Assembly (NCBI GenBank): GCA_013823135.1
Contig: PNLP01000019.1
Coordinates: forward strand, 1-64,000
Direction of reading: 5' to 3'
Source of the DNA: Planctomycetaceae bacterium
Lineage (GTDB): Bacteria > Planctomycetota > Planctomycetia > Gemmatales > Gemmataceae
Length of the DNA stretch: 64,000 bases
Under the pieces are notes generated by a model. It was not told where the DNA came from. It ran no database searches and saw only the letters and a list, made by a program, of their open reading frames with translations. Of the stretch, positions 35,132 through 43,529 are shown in pieces. Each line of letters opens with the position of its first letter. The first letter of the stretch is position 1. The translations under genes were made by a program, and so were the position numbers.

Positions 35132-35211
35132 GGCGGTGTCCCGTGTGGTGGCGTGAACCACATGGTAACCCCCACGGCGCGAGATGCAACACGCCGCACA
35201 AAAGTCGAAGA

Positions 35212-35403
35212 CCCCCTCACCCGCGACTCGAAGACTCGTCGCGACCTCTCCCCCAGCAAAGCCTGGGGGCGAGGTGGGGGTGATTGGCTGCCTCTAAAAG
35301 TTCAAGGATTGTCCTGCCCGAAGGAGAAGTCCTCAGAGCCCCACCTCGCCCCCGGTTTCGGGGGGGGAGAGGTCGGCGAGGCTTTGCGAGCCGGGTGAGG
35401 GGG
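35212..35403. repeat. Three-tier nested palindromic repeat
   Basis: The pairs are CCCCCTCACCCG (35,212-35,223) with CGGGTGAGGGGG (35,392-35,403), GACCTCTCCCCC (35,243-35,254) with its complement near 35,363-35,374, and GGGGGCGAGGTGGGG (35,265-35,279) with CCCCACCTCGCCCCC (35,339-35,353). The rest of the interval between the mutase and the DUF1501 protein shows no gene. Confidence 0.75.
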
Positions 35404-35455
35404 ACACACGCTACCCCCTCTCACGTTCAAACGAACCAAACCCGTTTCGCCCTCT

Positions 35456-36808
35456 TCACAAGCTCGTCACGACGGCGGCCGCGGCGTCGCACAGTTCGCG
35501 CGTTTGCTCCTCCGTCGGAGTCTCCGCGATCACCCGCACGACTGGCTCCGTGTTGCTGCCGCGAACGTGCAGCCACCAGTCGGGGCCGTCGAGCCGCAAG
35601 CCGTCCACGGTGTTCACGCGAGCGTCGGGCCAGCGAGCGCGCAAGGCGTCGTATGCCGCTGACAGCTTCTCGCGTGGCACCTCGTACTTCGTCTTCAGCA
35701 TCGCGTAACGGGGCAACTCCGCGACCAACTGCGAGAACGGTTTTCGCTCCTCGGCCATCAGCGACAGGATGAAGGCCATGCCGACAAAGGGATCTCGCAC
35801 CCAGCCGACTCGCGGGTCGATGACGCCGCCGTTCCCTTCGCCGCCGATGATCGCGGTCGTCTCTCGCATCAGGGCGACCACGTTCGCCTCACCAACCGCC
35901 GAGCGGTGGCAGTCGCAGCCCGCCTTGTGTGCGATGTCCTCCGACATTCGCGACGTGGACATGTTGATGACTACTGGGCCCAGGTCTTTCCGCAGCCGAT
36001 ACTTCACCGCGAGGGCCAGTGTGGCTTCTTCGCTCACGCAGGTGCCGGTTTCGTCGATGAGGGCAAGCCGGTCGGAATCGGGATCGAGCACGAACCCCAC
36101 GGCCGATTCGGAACTCGCGACCCACGGGGCCACATCCACGAGGTGTGCGGGAATCGGTTCGGGTAGGTGGGCGAAGCGCCCCGTGGGGTCGCACTCGTAC
36201 TGCACGACGGCACAGCCGAGATCGTGAAGCAGTTTCGTTCCGAGCGGACCGCCCGCCCCCGCGTTCGCATCAAGGAACACACGAAATGCCTGATTCGCGA
36301 CCGTGGCGACACTCACGGTGTCGAGCACGGCGCGGGCATGGTCGCCTTCCACGGCAGGAGGAACTCGACTGGTTCCGATGCCATCCCACGCGGGCCGGGG
36401 GAAGTCGCCCGACTCGTACAGCCCGCGGATGATGGCACCCGCTTCGGCCGAGAGAACCGCGCCGTCCGGTCCGAACATCTTCAGGCCGTTCCAGGGTGCG
36501 GGATTGTGGCTCGCGGTGATCTGGATGCCGCCCGCTGCGTTCAAGTGTCTCACGGCAAGGCCGCAAGTGGGTGTGGGGGCGATGCCGATGTTCTCGACGG
36601 TGCAGCCGAGTTCGAGAAGCCCGGCGGTGACCGCGTGACGGAGCATTTCGCCACTGGGGCGACCATCGCGGCACAGCACAACACGCTTGCCAGCAACGGT
36701 TGACCCGAACGCGGCCGCGAACCGTGCCGCGACATCGGCGGTGAGCCCTCGCCCAACAATCCCACGGACCCCCGACACGGAAACAATCAGGATATTGGGC
36801 TCAGTCAT
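35456..36808 (-). CDS. glmM: Phosphohexomutase, GlmM-like (phosphoglucosamine mutase)
   Basis: A 450-residue alpha-D-phosphohexomutase. SVSGVRGIVGRGLT is the start motif. ITASHNPAPWNGLKMF holds the phosphoserine, FVLDPDSDRLALID the metal-binding loop (DPDSD in place of the usual DGDAD), GGEGNGGVI the sugar-binding loop and VRGSNTEPVVRVIAE the phosphate-binding loop. It would make glucosamine-1-phosphate for UDP-GlcNAc, or be a PMM/PGM relative; GlmM is favoured by SVSGVRG. ATG 36808 (MTEPNILIVS) has GGAATCGC-like spacing and fits the family start. Confidence 0.86.
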   Translation of the reverse strand: MTEPNILIVSVSGVRGIVGRGLTADVAARFAAAFGSTVAGKRVVLCRDGRPSGEMLRHAVTAGLLELGCTVENIGIAPTPTCGLAVRHLNAAGGIQITASHNPAPWNGLKMFGPDGAVLSAEAGAIIRGLYESGDFPRPAWDGIGTSRVPPAVEGDHARAVLDTVSVATVANQAFRVFLDANAGAGGPLGTKLLHDLGCAVVQYECDPTGRFAHLPEPIPAHLVDVAPWVASSESAVGFVLDPDSDRLALIDETGTCVSEEATLALAVKYRLRKDLGPVVINMSTSRMSEDIAHKAGCDCHRSAVGEANVVALMRETTAIIGGEGNGGVIDPRVGWVRDPFVGMAFILSLMAEERKPFSQLVAELPRYAMLKTKYEVPREKLSAAYDALRARWPDARVNTVDGLRLDGPDWWLHVRGSNTEPVVRVIAETPTEEQTRELCDAAAAVVTSL

Positions 36809-36859
36809 GCGCGATTCCTTGCGGGGGAGCGGGCGAATACCGACAATTGTAGCGTACCT

Positions 36860-37753
36860 ATGCACCGCGTCGCGTTACTCCTGGTGTTCCTTGTCGGCTG
36901 TGCCCGCGGCGACCGTCCCGACAAGGTGTGGGGCAGTCGCGGCGTGCAGGACGGGGCTTTCGTTCGCCCACGGGCTGCGGTCATCGACCGGCAAGACCAC
37001 CTGTGGGTCGTCGATTTCACCGCCCGCGTTCAGGCGTTCGACTTCGACGGCAAACACCTCGGTATCACTTTTCGCACACCCGATTTTCGCAATGGTCGCC
37101 CAAGCGGTCTTGGCCTCACCCGCGAGGGCGAGTTGATCGTGTGCGATTCGCACTACCATTGCCTCCGCATCTACGGCGAAGATGGCACGGAACGCCGGAT
37201 GATTGGCGGCGCAAGCGGCACGGCTCCTGGGCAACTCGGCTACGTCTCCGATGTGGTGCAGGACGCCGAAGGCTTCTTCTATCTCGCCGAATTCGGCGAG
37301 AACGATCGCATCACCAAGTTGGATATGAACGGAACCTTCGTGGCAACGTGGGGCACGGGTGGCATCGGTCTCGGGCAGTTCCAGCGATTGCGTGCACTCG
37401 CCCTCGGGCCGGACGGTAACCTCTACTGTGCCGATGCGTGCAACCATCGCATTCAGGTGTTTACACGTACTGGCGAGTTCGTGCGAGAGTTCGGCGGCGA
37501 AGGAGCCGAGCAGGGCCGGTTGCGGTATCCGTATGACGTGGCGTTCAGTCCTGGCGGCGAACTGTATGTTGCGGAGTACGGCAACCAGCGCGTGCAGCGG
37601 TTCACGGCCGAAGGGAACTCGCTCGGAGTGTGGGGTTCGCCCGGCGGCCAGCCCGGTCAGTTGAACAGCCCGTGGGCGCTGGTCGTGGACCGCAAAGGCC
37701 GCGTGCATGTGATCGACACCGAGAACCACCGCGTGCAACGAGTGAAGTTTTAG
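36860..37753 (+). CDS. NHL-repeat lipoprotein
   Basis: A 297-residue predicted lipoprotein: signal MHRVALLLVFLVGC with Cys14, then a six-bladed NHL propeller. Repeats recur as PRAAVIDRQDHLWVVDFTAR, PSGLGLTREGELIVCDSHYH, VVQDAEGFFYLAEFGENDRI, ALALGPDGNLYCADACNHRI, DVAFSPGGELYVAEYGNQRV and ALVVDRKGRVHVIDTENHRV. Such propellers bind proteins or ligands; some act as lyases. It reads divergently from the mutase and is 9 bp before the VWA gene, probably co-transcribed with it. Confidence 0.9.
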   Translation: MHRVALLLVFLVGCARGDRPDKVWGSRGVQDGAFVRPRAAVIDRQDHLWVVDFTARVQAFDFDGKHLGITFRTPDFRNGRPSGLGLTREGELIVCDSHYHCLRIYGEDGTERRMIGGASGTAPGQLGYVSDVVQDAEGFFYLAEFGENDRITKLDMNGTFVATWGTGGIGLGQFQRLRALALGPDGNLYCADACNHRIQVFTRTGEFVREFGGEGAEQGRLRYPYDVAFSPGGELYVAEYGNQRVQRFTAEGNSLGVWGSPGGQPGQLNSPWALVVDRKGRVHVIDTENHRVQRVKF

Positions 37754-37762
37754 GCAATCCCC

Positions 37763-40700
37763 ATGCCCGAGTTTCCCGACCTCCCGGCGATCTCGCCGCC
37801 CGTCGCGCTTGCGGCCGGTGCGGTGTTGTCGTTGTTCGGGATGTTTCTGGTTCTCCTCAGTTCGGGTCGGTGGTCGTTCCGGCTTGCACTTGTTGCGGGG
37901 ATCGTGCTGGTTGGTTCGCTGGTCGACCTCGTTGCTACGGATGCGCGTGATTCGCTCCGTGCGTTCTCGCGCGGTGTGCGTAGCCTGGAAGTCGTTCGCC
38001 CGTGGTGGCTCGTGCTACTCGCGGTGGTGCCGGTGATCACGCTGATCGCACGCAAGAATCTCCGTGGGCTCGGGCGATTCCGGAAGTGGTGCGCGGTGAC
38101 ATTGCGTTCGTGCGTGGTGACGCTGCTCATCGTCGCGCTGGCGGAGCCGCGAGTGCGGCAAACCACCGAACACGCCACCGTCATCTTCGTGATCGACCGT
38201 AGTCTGAGCGTGCCGCCCGACCCCGACCCGAATCGCCGCGGTCCCGATGGCGACCCCATCGACCTCCGCTGGGAACGCGTGAAGAGATTCGCTGATGAAT
38301 CGGTTCGCTTCCGTGGTGCGGATCGGCGTTCGGATCTTGCTGGTGTCATTCTGTTTGGTCGAACACCGCGGCTCGCACTTCCTCCCGCTGCCGTGGATCA
38401 ACTCCCGATTGATGAACGCCGTGCGGGTCCGATCGACGTGGAATACACGGACATCGCCGCCGCGATGAAGCTCGCGCTGGCCGCGTTCCCCGAGGGGGCC
38501 GGTCGCCGCGTTGTGCTGATTTCCGATGGGAACGAGAACCTCGGGCGAGCAGCGGAGCAGGCCCGACTCTTTCAGAAACAAGGCGTGCAGATCGATGTTC
38601 TGCCGTTGGCCGTGGGCTACCGGAACACCAACGAGGTGCTCGTTCAAGAAGTGGAAGCACCGCCTGCGACAACGCCCGGTCAACGACTTCCCGTTCGCGT
38701 ACTGGTGCGAAACGCACACCCCACGCGCCCCGTGATTGGCACGCTTGAACTCGTCCAGGTCCGGGGCCGCGATGAACCGCGATTCGTTCGCTTCAAGGGG
38801 ACGCCACCCGACCAACAACCCGGTCCCGTTCGCGTCACGGCTCGCCCCGGGCTGAACGGCTTCGAGTTTCTCGATCTACCCACTGACAGAGCCATCGACA
38901 CGGATTCGTTCGTCTATCGTGCGCTGTTCACCCCGGATAACCTGCCGGGTGATCGCACTTCGAACAACCGCGCCACCGCAGCCGTGCTGGCACGCGGGCA
39001 ACGGCGAGTGTTGCTCCTCGAAGACCCCACAACCGTCGGTTCGCACGCTCTGCTACTCACGACTCTGCGGGCCGCGAAGTTCCGCATCGACACTCTCAGT
39101 GTCGATCGCCTTCCCGCTGCCGCCGATCTCGGCGAATTCCTCAGCACCTACGATTCCCTGCTGATCGGCGACGTACCCGCTGAGCGATTCAGTACGCCGC
39201 AAATGGAAGCGATCCGTCGGCAGTCTGCTGAGCAGGGAATGGGTCTCGTGATGATCGGCGGGCCAAGTTCGTTCGGACCGGGGGGCTACCAGAAGACACC
39301 GATCGAAGCGGCGTTGCCCGTGGACTGCGACATCCGCACGGCCCAAGCATCGCTCAAGGGCGGGCTGGTGCTGGTGATGCACGGTTCCGAGATGGCCGAC
39401 GGCAACGACTGGCAGAAACGCATGGCGAAGCTCGCCATCGAGCGACTCGGCCCTGCGGACATGGTTGGCGTGCTCTACTACGGCGCGAACGCAACGTGGT
39501 ATGTTCCATTCCAGGCAGTCGGCATCGACCGCCGCCGACTGTTCTCGCAGATTGACAAGATGACTCCCGGCGACATGCCGGACTTCGATCCGTTCCTGAA
39601 GATCGCCGCGGACACGCTCGCCGACCCTGCCCACAACCTCGCGGTGAAGCACTGCGTCGTGCTCAGCGATGGCGACCCCACTTACGGTGCGGTCGGTCAG
39701 ACCGCGACGGGAAAGATGGCGAAGGCGGGCATCACCTGCACAACCGTGGGAGTTGCCACACACGGGAATGTCGAAGACACGCGAATGCGGAACATCGCCA
39801 GTTCCACGAAGGGGAGTTTCTACCCCGTGCGTGATCCGCGTGAGCTACCCGCGATCTACACCCGCGAAACTCGGCAGGTGAGCCGCTCGTTCCTGATGAC
39901 CGACACGTTCACGCCGCAATTGTTGGCTCGTGCCGGGCCAGTTGCCGAGTTGAACGCACCGCTGCCGCCCTTGCACGGCTTCGTGCGAACCACGCTGAAA
40001 CCGGGTGCGTTGCCCGTGATGGCCGTCGAAGGCCCGCCCGCTGAAGACACACGATTCCCGGTCGTGGCGTACTGGCAGCCGGCCGTCGGGCGTGCGGTCG
40101 CGTTCACCTCCGATGCCGGCCCCTGGGCACGCGACTGGGCGAAGACCGCCACGTTCGCACGCTTCTGGCCGCAGGCAATTGAGTGGTCGCTGCGTTCGGC
40201 CGAAACCGGTCGCGTGAGCATCTTCCCCGAAGTGCGAGATGGCCGCGTGCGTCTCATCGTGGACGTGCGCGACGATAACGAGAAGCCGCTTACCGGCATC
40301 AACCTGAAGGCGTTCGTGAGCCCGCCGCGTGAAGGCGAGAAGCCGCCGACGGTGGCATTCGCTCGCACGGGACCGGGGCGGTTTGAGGGTTCGTTCGCCG
40401 CCACCGAAGCTGGGGCATATTTCGTGAACGTCCGGGTGATGCGCGACGGGCAGGACATCGACGGCCGGCGAGTCGGCGTCACGGTGCCGTATTCACCGGA
40501 GTTCGCGGACCTGGAACCGAATCCGGCACTCTTGCGGCACCTCGCGGAACTCACCGGCGGCGTGGTGTATGTCGAGGACGACGCAGAACTGGAGAAGGTC
40601 GCTCGCAGTGGCAGCGTGTTCCGCCCCGCACCCTCGACCACGAAAGCCCTGCTGCCGTTCTGGGCGTCTCTGATCCTCGCGGCAGGGGTGCTGCTCGTCT

Positions 40701-41059
40701 GCGATGTAGCGGTGCGGCGAATCTCGCTGGAACCGCGTGCGTTGTGGTCCGCTGCTGTGCAACACTGGCGGCATCTCCGAACGCGGTTCGCTGTGGAACC
40801 CGAGAGCGCCGGGTTGGGTCAATTGTTACGAGTGAAGGAAGCCGTCGCCGAGGTGATCAAGGAGAACCGCACGTATCGCCGCGACGAGTTTCCACCGGAC
40901 GAGGAACCGTCTGAACCTCCTCCCGCTGACACAGGGGGCTCGCCCAAACCGTCGCCGCCATCAATTCCCCCCGCTGACACGGGCACACCGGAACCGGATG
41001 TGGCCGACGATTACCTGAGCCGCTTGAACAAGGCGAAACGCCGGGGGCGCGATGCGTAG
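37763..41059 (+). CDS. Large membrane protein with VWA domain(s), planctomycete type
   Basis: A 1098-residue membrane protein. Three hydrophobic segments lie in the first 130 residues (about 12-32, 38-56, 80-96, and 113-127 as a possible fourth). A VWA domain starts TVIFVIDRSLSVPPD, with MIDAS D145-x-S-x-S149. A second VWA-like region near residue 535 begins GGLVLVMHGSEMADGNDWQK, where the first Asp is His, so metal binding there is doubtful. A GATase-like segment lies between them (QRRVLLLEDP...LVMIGGPSSFGPGG). A C-terminal TM (about 962-985) precedes a Pro/Glu-rich tail. The MoxR ATPase gene follows, forming a MoxR-VWA pair. Confidence 0.85.
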   Translation: MPEFPDLPAISPPVALAAGAVLSLFGMFLVLLSSGRWSFRLALVAGIVLVGSLVDLVATDARDSLRAFSRGVRSLEVVRPWWLVLLAVVPVITLIARKNLRGLGRFRKWCAVTLRSCVVTLLIVALAEPRVRQTTEHATVIFVIDRSLSVPPDPDPNRRGPDGDPIDLRWERVKRFADESVRFRGADRRSDLAGVILFGRTPRLALPPAAVDQLPIDERRAGPIDVEYTDIAAAMKLALAAFPEGAGRRVVLISDGNENLGRAAEQARLFQKQGVQIDVLPLAVGYRNTNEVLVQEVEAPPATTPGQRLPVRVLVRNAHPTRPVIGTLELVQVRGRDEPRFVRFKGTPPDQQPGPVRVTARPGLNGFEFLDLPTDRAIDTDSFVYRALFTPDNLPGDRTSNNRATAAVLARGQRRVLLLEDPTTVGSHALLLTTLRAAKFRIDTLSVDRLPAAADLGEFLSTYDSLLIGDVPAERFSTPQMEAIRRQSAEQGMGLVMIGGPSSFGPGGYQKTPIEAALPVDCDIRTAQASLKGGLVLVMHGSEMADGNDWQKRMAKLAIERLGPADMVGVLYYGANATWYVPFQAVGIDRRRLFSQIDKMTPGDMPDFDPFLKIAADTLADPAHNLAVKHCVVLSDGDPTYGAVGQTATGKMAKAGITCTTVGVATHGNVEDTRMRNIASSTKGSFYPVRDPRELPAIYTRETRQVSRSFLMTDTFTPQLLARAGPVAELNAPLPPLHGFVRTTLKPGALPVMAVEGPPAEDTRFPVVAYWQPAVGRAVAFTSDAGPWARDWAKTATFARFWPQAIEWSLRSAETGRVSIFPEVRDGRVRLIVDVRDDNEKPLTGINLKAFVSPPREGEKPPTVAFARTGPGRFEGSFAATEAGAYFVNVRVMRDGQDIDGRRVGVTVPYSPEFADLEPNPALLRHLAELTGGVVYVEDDAELEKVARSGSVFRPAPSTTKALLPFWASLILAAGVLLVCDVAVRRISLEPRALWSAAVQHWRHLRTRFAVEPESAGLGQLLRVKEAVAEVIKENRTYRRDEFPPDEEPSEPPPADTGGSPKPSPPSIPPADTGTPEPDVADDYLSRLNKAKRRGRDA

Positions 41060-41129
41060 CCGCGACCCGAAGGGGAGCGCGTAACCTGCGATGTGCCCGC
41101 ACGCTCCCCTTCGGGTCGCGGCTACGCAT
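41052..41129. repeat. 28-bp perfect inverted repeat of the CTCCCCTTCGGGTCGCGGCT family
   Basis: Arms 41,052-41,079 and 41,102-41,129 are exact reverse complements. The TAG stop of the VWA gene (41,057-41,059) falls inside the left arm, and the right arm ends 11 bases before the MoxR ATG. As a hairpin it could act as an attenuator between the two genes. Confidence 0.9.
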
Positions 41130-41140
41130 ATCATTCCATC

Positions 41141-42142
41141 ATGAACACCAACGCCCCGCTGCCTGAACGTGCTGCCGAGTTCCGCACACGATTTGCCGCA
41201 CTCGAAACCGAGATCGGCAAGGTCATCGTCGGGCAGCGCGACACCGTTCGCGGCGTGCTCACGTGCCTGTTCGTCGGCGGGCACGTCTTGCTCGAAGGCG
41301 TTCCCGGTCTCGGCAAAACGCTCCTCGTTCGCACGCTCTCCGACGCACTTTCGTTGTCGTTCAACCGCATTCAGTTCACGCCGGACCTGATGCCCTCCGA
41401 CATCACCGGCACGAACATCATCACGGAAAGCGCCGACGGTCGCCGCGACTTCCGCTTTCAGACGGGTCCGTTGTTCGCGCAGATCGTGCTGGCCGACGAG
41501 ATCAATCGCGCCACGCCGAAAACACAATCGGCGCTTCTCGAAGCGATGCAGGAACACAGCGTCACGGTAGCGGGCGTCGTGCGGCAACTCGAAGAACCGT
41601 TCTTCGTGCTGGCGACACAGAACCCCATCGAACAAGAGGGAACGTATCCGCTCCCCGAAGCGCAACTGGATCGCTTTCTGTTCAAGTTATTGGTGCCGTT
41701 CACGACCCGCGACGAACTCATGACGGTGTTGGATCGCACGACCAAGGGCGACGCGGGACGTGCCGCGAAGGTCATGGACGGCGAGGAAGTGGGCGTGTGG
41801 CGGCACTTGATCCGCGACGAGGTGATGGTGCCGACGCCGGTGAAGGATTACGCCGTGCGGTTGCTGCTGGCGACGCACCCGAACAGTCCGTTCGCGGTGC
41901 CGGAGGTGAATCGGTTTGTGCGGGCAGGTGCGAGCCCGCGAGGCGCACAGGCGATGCTACTGAGTGCAAAGGTGCGTGCCGTGCTGGATGGTCGCTTCAA
42001 CGCATCGTTCGACGACGTGAAGGCCGCAGTGAAGCCCGCCTTGCGGCACCGCGTGTTGTTGAACTTCGAAGCCCAGGCCGAGAACATGGCCACCGACGCC
42101 GTGCTGGAACTCGTGTTAAACGGCGTGAAGGAACGCGAGTAA
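41141..42142 (+). CDS. MoxR-family AAA+ ATPase
   Basis: A 333-residue AAA+ chaperone-like ATPase. Walker A is EGVPGLGKTLLVRTL, followed by RIQFTPDLMPSDITGTNI, Walker B IVLADEINRATPKTQSALLE and sensor 1 FVLATQNPIEQEGTYPLPEA. MoxR proteins cooperate with VWA partners, and the VWA gene lies directly upstream. ATG 41141 (MNTNAPLPER) is the best start because the sequence before it is the palindromic repeat. A DUF58 gene, a common third partner, is absent. The next gene is convergent, 3 bp away. Confidence 0.94.
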   Translation: MNTNAPLPERAAEFRTRFAALETEIGKVIVGQRDTVRGVLTCLFVGGHVLLEGVPGLGKTLLVRTLSDALSLSFNRIQFTPDLMPSDITGTNIITESADGRRDFRFQTGPLFAQIVLADEINRATPKTQSALLEAMQEHSVTVAGVVRQLEEPFFVLATQNPIEQEGTYPLPEAQLDRFLFKLLVPFTTRDELMTVLDRTTKGDAGRAAKVMDGEEVGVWRHLIRDEVMVPTPVKDYAVRLLLATHPNSPFAVPEVNRFVRAGASPRGAQAMLLSAKVRAVLDGRFNASFDDVKAAVKPALRHRVLLNFEAQAENMATDAVLELVLNGVKERE

Positions 42143-42145
42143 CAG

Positions 42146-43195
42146 TCACTTCTGCCGAAACGCCGGGGAATCGTAGAGACCAAGCCCCGAACCGAAGCGA
42201 TCGCGCAGCCGCTTTTCCACGGCAGGCGAGAGCGGGTCGCGAACGGGTTTGACGCTCGCGAAGGAGAGCGCCTTCAGCTTCGCAAGAGACGGGTTGTCGA
42301 GCAACGCCAGCACGTCGTCATCGCTGATGCGGGTCTCGCAAATCCGCAGCGATTCCAGACGCGTGAAGTGGGGGCAACGAGCAATCTTCCCGACGCTCGA
42401 TCCCGAAGGCGGCCAGAACTTCCGCAACCGCGAGAGGCCCGCGTGCTTGTAAAGTGGCGTCTCCTGGAAGCCGCCGGGCAAGCCATCCAGCATGTCGAGC
42501 GAATCGAGCTCCGGGAAGTGTTCGCTCTCCAGAATCCGGATCATCCCCGTGTGCGTGTACTCGGTGCGGCGCGAACTTGCACGTAATCCCAGCTCCCGGA
42601 GATTCGGGAACGCGGCCGACTTCGCGAGGGCACGCAGGCCCACGTTCGTGCAACTCAACTCGCTGAGGAGCAACCGCGAGAGCTGCGAGCCATGCAGCGT
42701 CTCAGCGACGGCCTGCATGCCGGCGTCGTCGAGTTTGGTGTAAAGCCAGCACAGCTCCGACACCCACGCCAGGGCTGGCGAATCTGCAATGGCCCTCACT
42801 CGCGTCGTTGGCCGAGTGATGAGCACGGACGAGACACCCAGACGCGGAAGCCACTCGCAGATTTCCTTCTCGTGAGACTTCTTGGCGAACTCCGTCGCCG
42901 TGCAGTACCAGTTTTCGAGCAGACCGCGACTAAAATCCCACATGCTGGTGGACTGCGACAATGGACCCATCCACGCCTTGAAGTGCTTCTTGTGGAGTGC
43001 CTTCGCCCGACGGTGATTCGCCGTGACCGGCTTCTCGGGGAGTTTCGCTAACTCGCACTGCAGTCGAATGAACTCGGCGCGAGCCTGCTCGTGCTTGTCG
43101 CCGTGTTCCTGCAACCAGTCCGCGAACACGAGTCGCGGCGTGTCCTCGTCCGGGTTCGCGATGATTGCCGCCATCAACGCATGCCGATCGTCCAT
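42146..43195 (-). CDS. TIGR02996 domain protein with leucine-rich repeats
   Basis: A 349-residue protein. The N-terminal 55 residues MDDRHALMAAIIANPDEDTP and RLVFADWLQEHGDKHEQARA are the TIGR02996 repeat-companion domain found in Gemmata and relatives. The remainder carries LRR-type units (LSRLLLSELSCTNVGLRALA, FPNLRELGLRAS, FTRLESLRICETRISDDDVL). No signal peptide is present. Proteins of this class are abundant in Gemmataceae and uncharacterised. ATG 43195 follows a degenerate copy of the CTCCCCTTCGGGTC repeat. Confidence 0.88.
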   Translation of the reverse strand: MDDRHALMAAIIANPDEDTPRLVFADWLQEHGDKHEQARAEFIRLQCELAKLPEKPVTANHRRAKALHKKHFKAWMGPLSQSTSMWDFSRGLLENWYCTATEFAKKSHEKEICEWLPRLGVSSVLITRPTTRVRAIADSPALAWVSELCWLYTKLDDAGMQAVAETLHGSQLSRLLLSELSCTNVGLRALAKSAAFPNLRELGLRASSRRTEYTHTGMIRILESEHFPELDSLDMLDGLPGGFQETPLYKHAGLSRLRKFWPPSGSSVGKIARCPHFTRLESLRICETRISDDDVLALLDNPSLAKLKALSFASVKPVRDPLSPAVEKRLRDRFGSGLGLYDSPAFRQK

Positions 43196-43231
43196 TGCTG
43201 TCGCGCTCCCTTCGGTCGCGGCTAAGCGGGG

Positions 43232-43405
43232 CTACTTGTCGGCCTTCTCGGCTTCCTTTTTCACGTACTCCTTGAACGCGGCCATGTTGTACGACACGAA
43301 CATGAATGCGTGGTGCAGCGCCTGGTACGTCTCGTCCTCGGGGTCGTCGGCGTAATCCTTGCGAAGGGCGTACAGGCGAGCGAGCAGTTGGTCGGCGTTC
43401 AACAT
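43232..43405 (-). CDS. Small conserved protein of unknown function
   Basis: A 57-residue protein, MLNADQLLARLYALRKDYAD then DPEDETYQALHHAFMFVSYN and a Lys-rich helix. GGAG lies six bases before ATG 43405, so this start is preferred to an upstream TTG. The predicted protein is helical, with one amphipathic region and no transmembrane segment. I do not recognise a named family. It ends 36 bases before the TIGR02996 gene, with a repeat copy between. Confidence 0.6.
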   Translation of the reverse strand: MLNADQLLARLYALRKDYADDPEDETYQALHHAFMFVSYNMAAFKEYVKKEAEKADK

Positions 43406-43462
43406 TGCGATCTCCAATCAAATTCACGAAACCACTATCGGAATGCCGATGTTCTACCCGAC

Positions 43463-43492
43463 TTGACATCGAGTGGCCGGGGGTGCTACGTT
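43463..43492 (+). promoter_or_regulatory. Possible promoter of the sugar phosphotransferase
   Basis: TTGACA (43,463-43,468) and TACGTT (43,487-43,492) are 18 bases apart and would leave a leader of about 30 nt before ATG 43530. The -35 is consensus; the -10 is poor. Confidence 0.35.
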
Positions 43493-43529
43493 CCCGCCGC
43501 GCCACAACCACGTTCCACCGGCTCCGACC

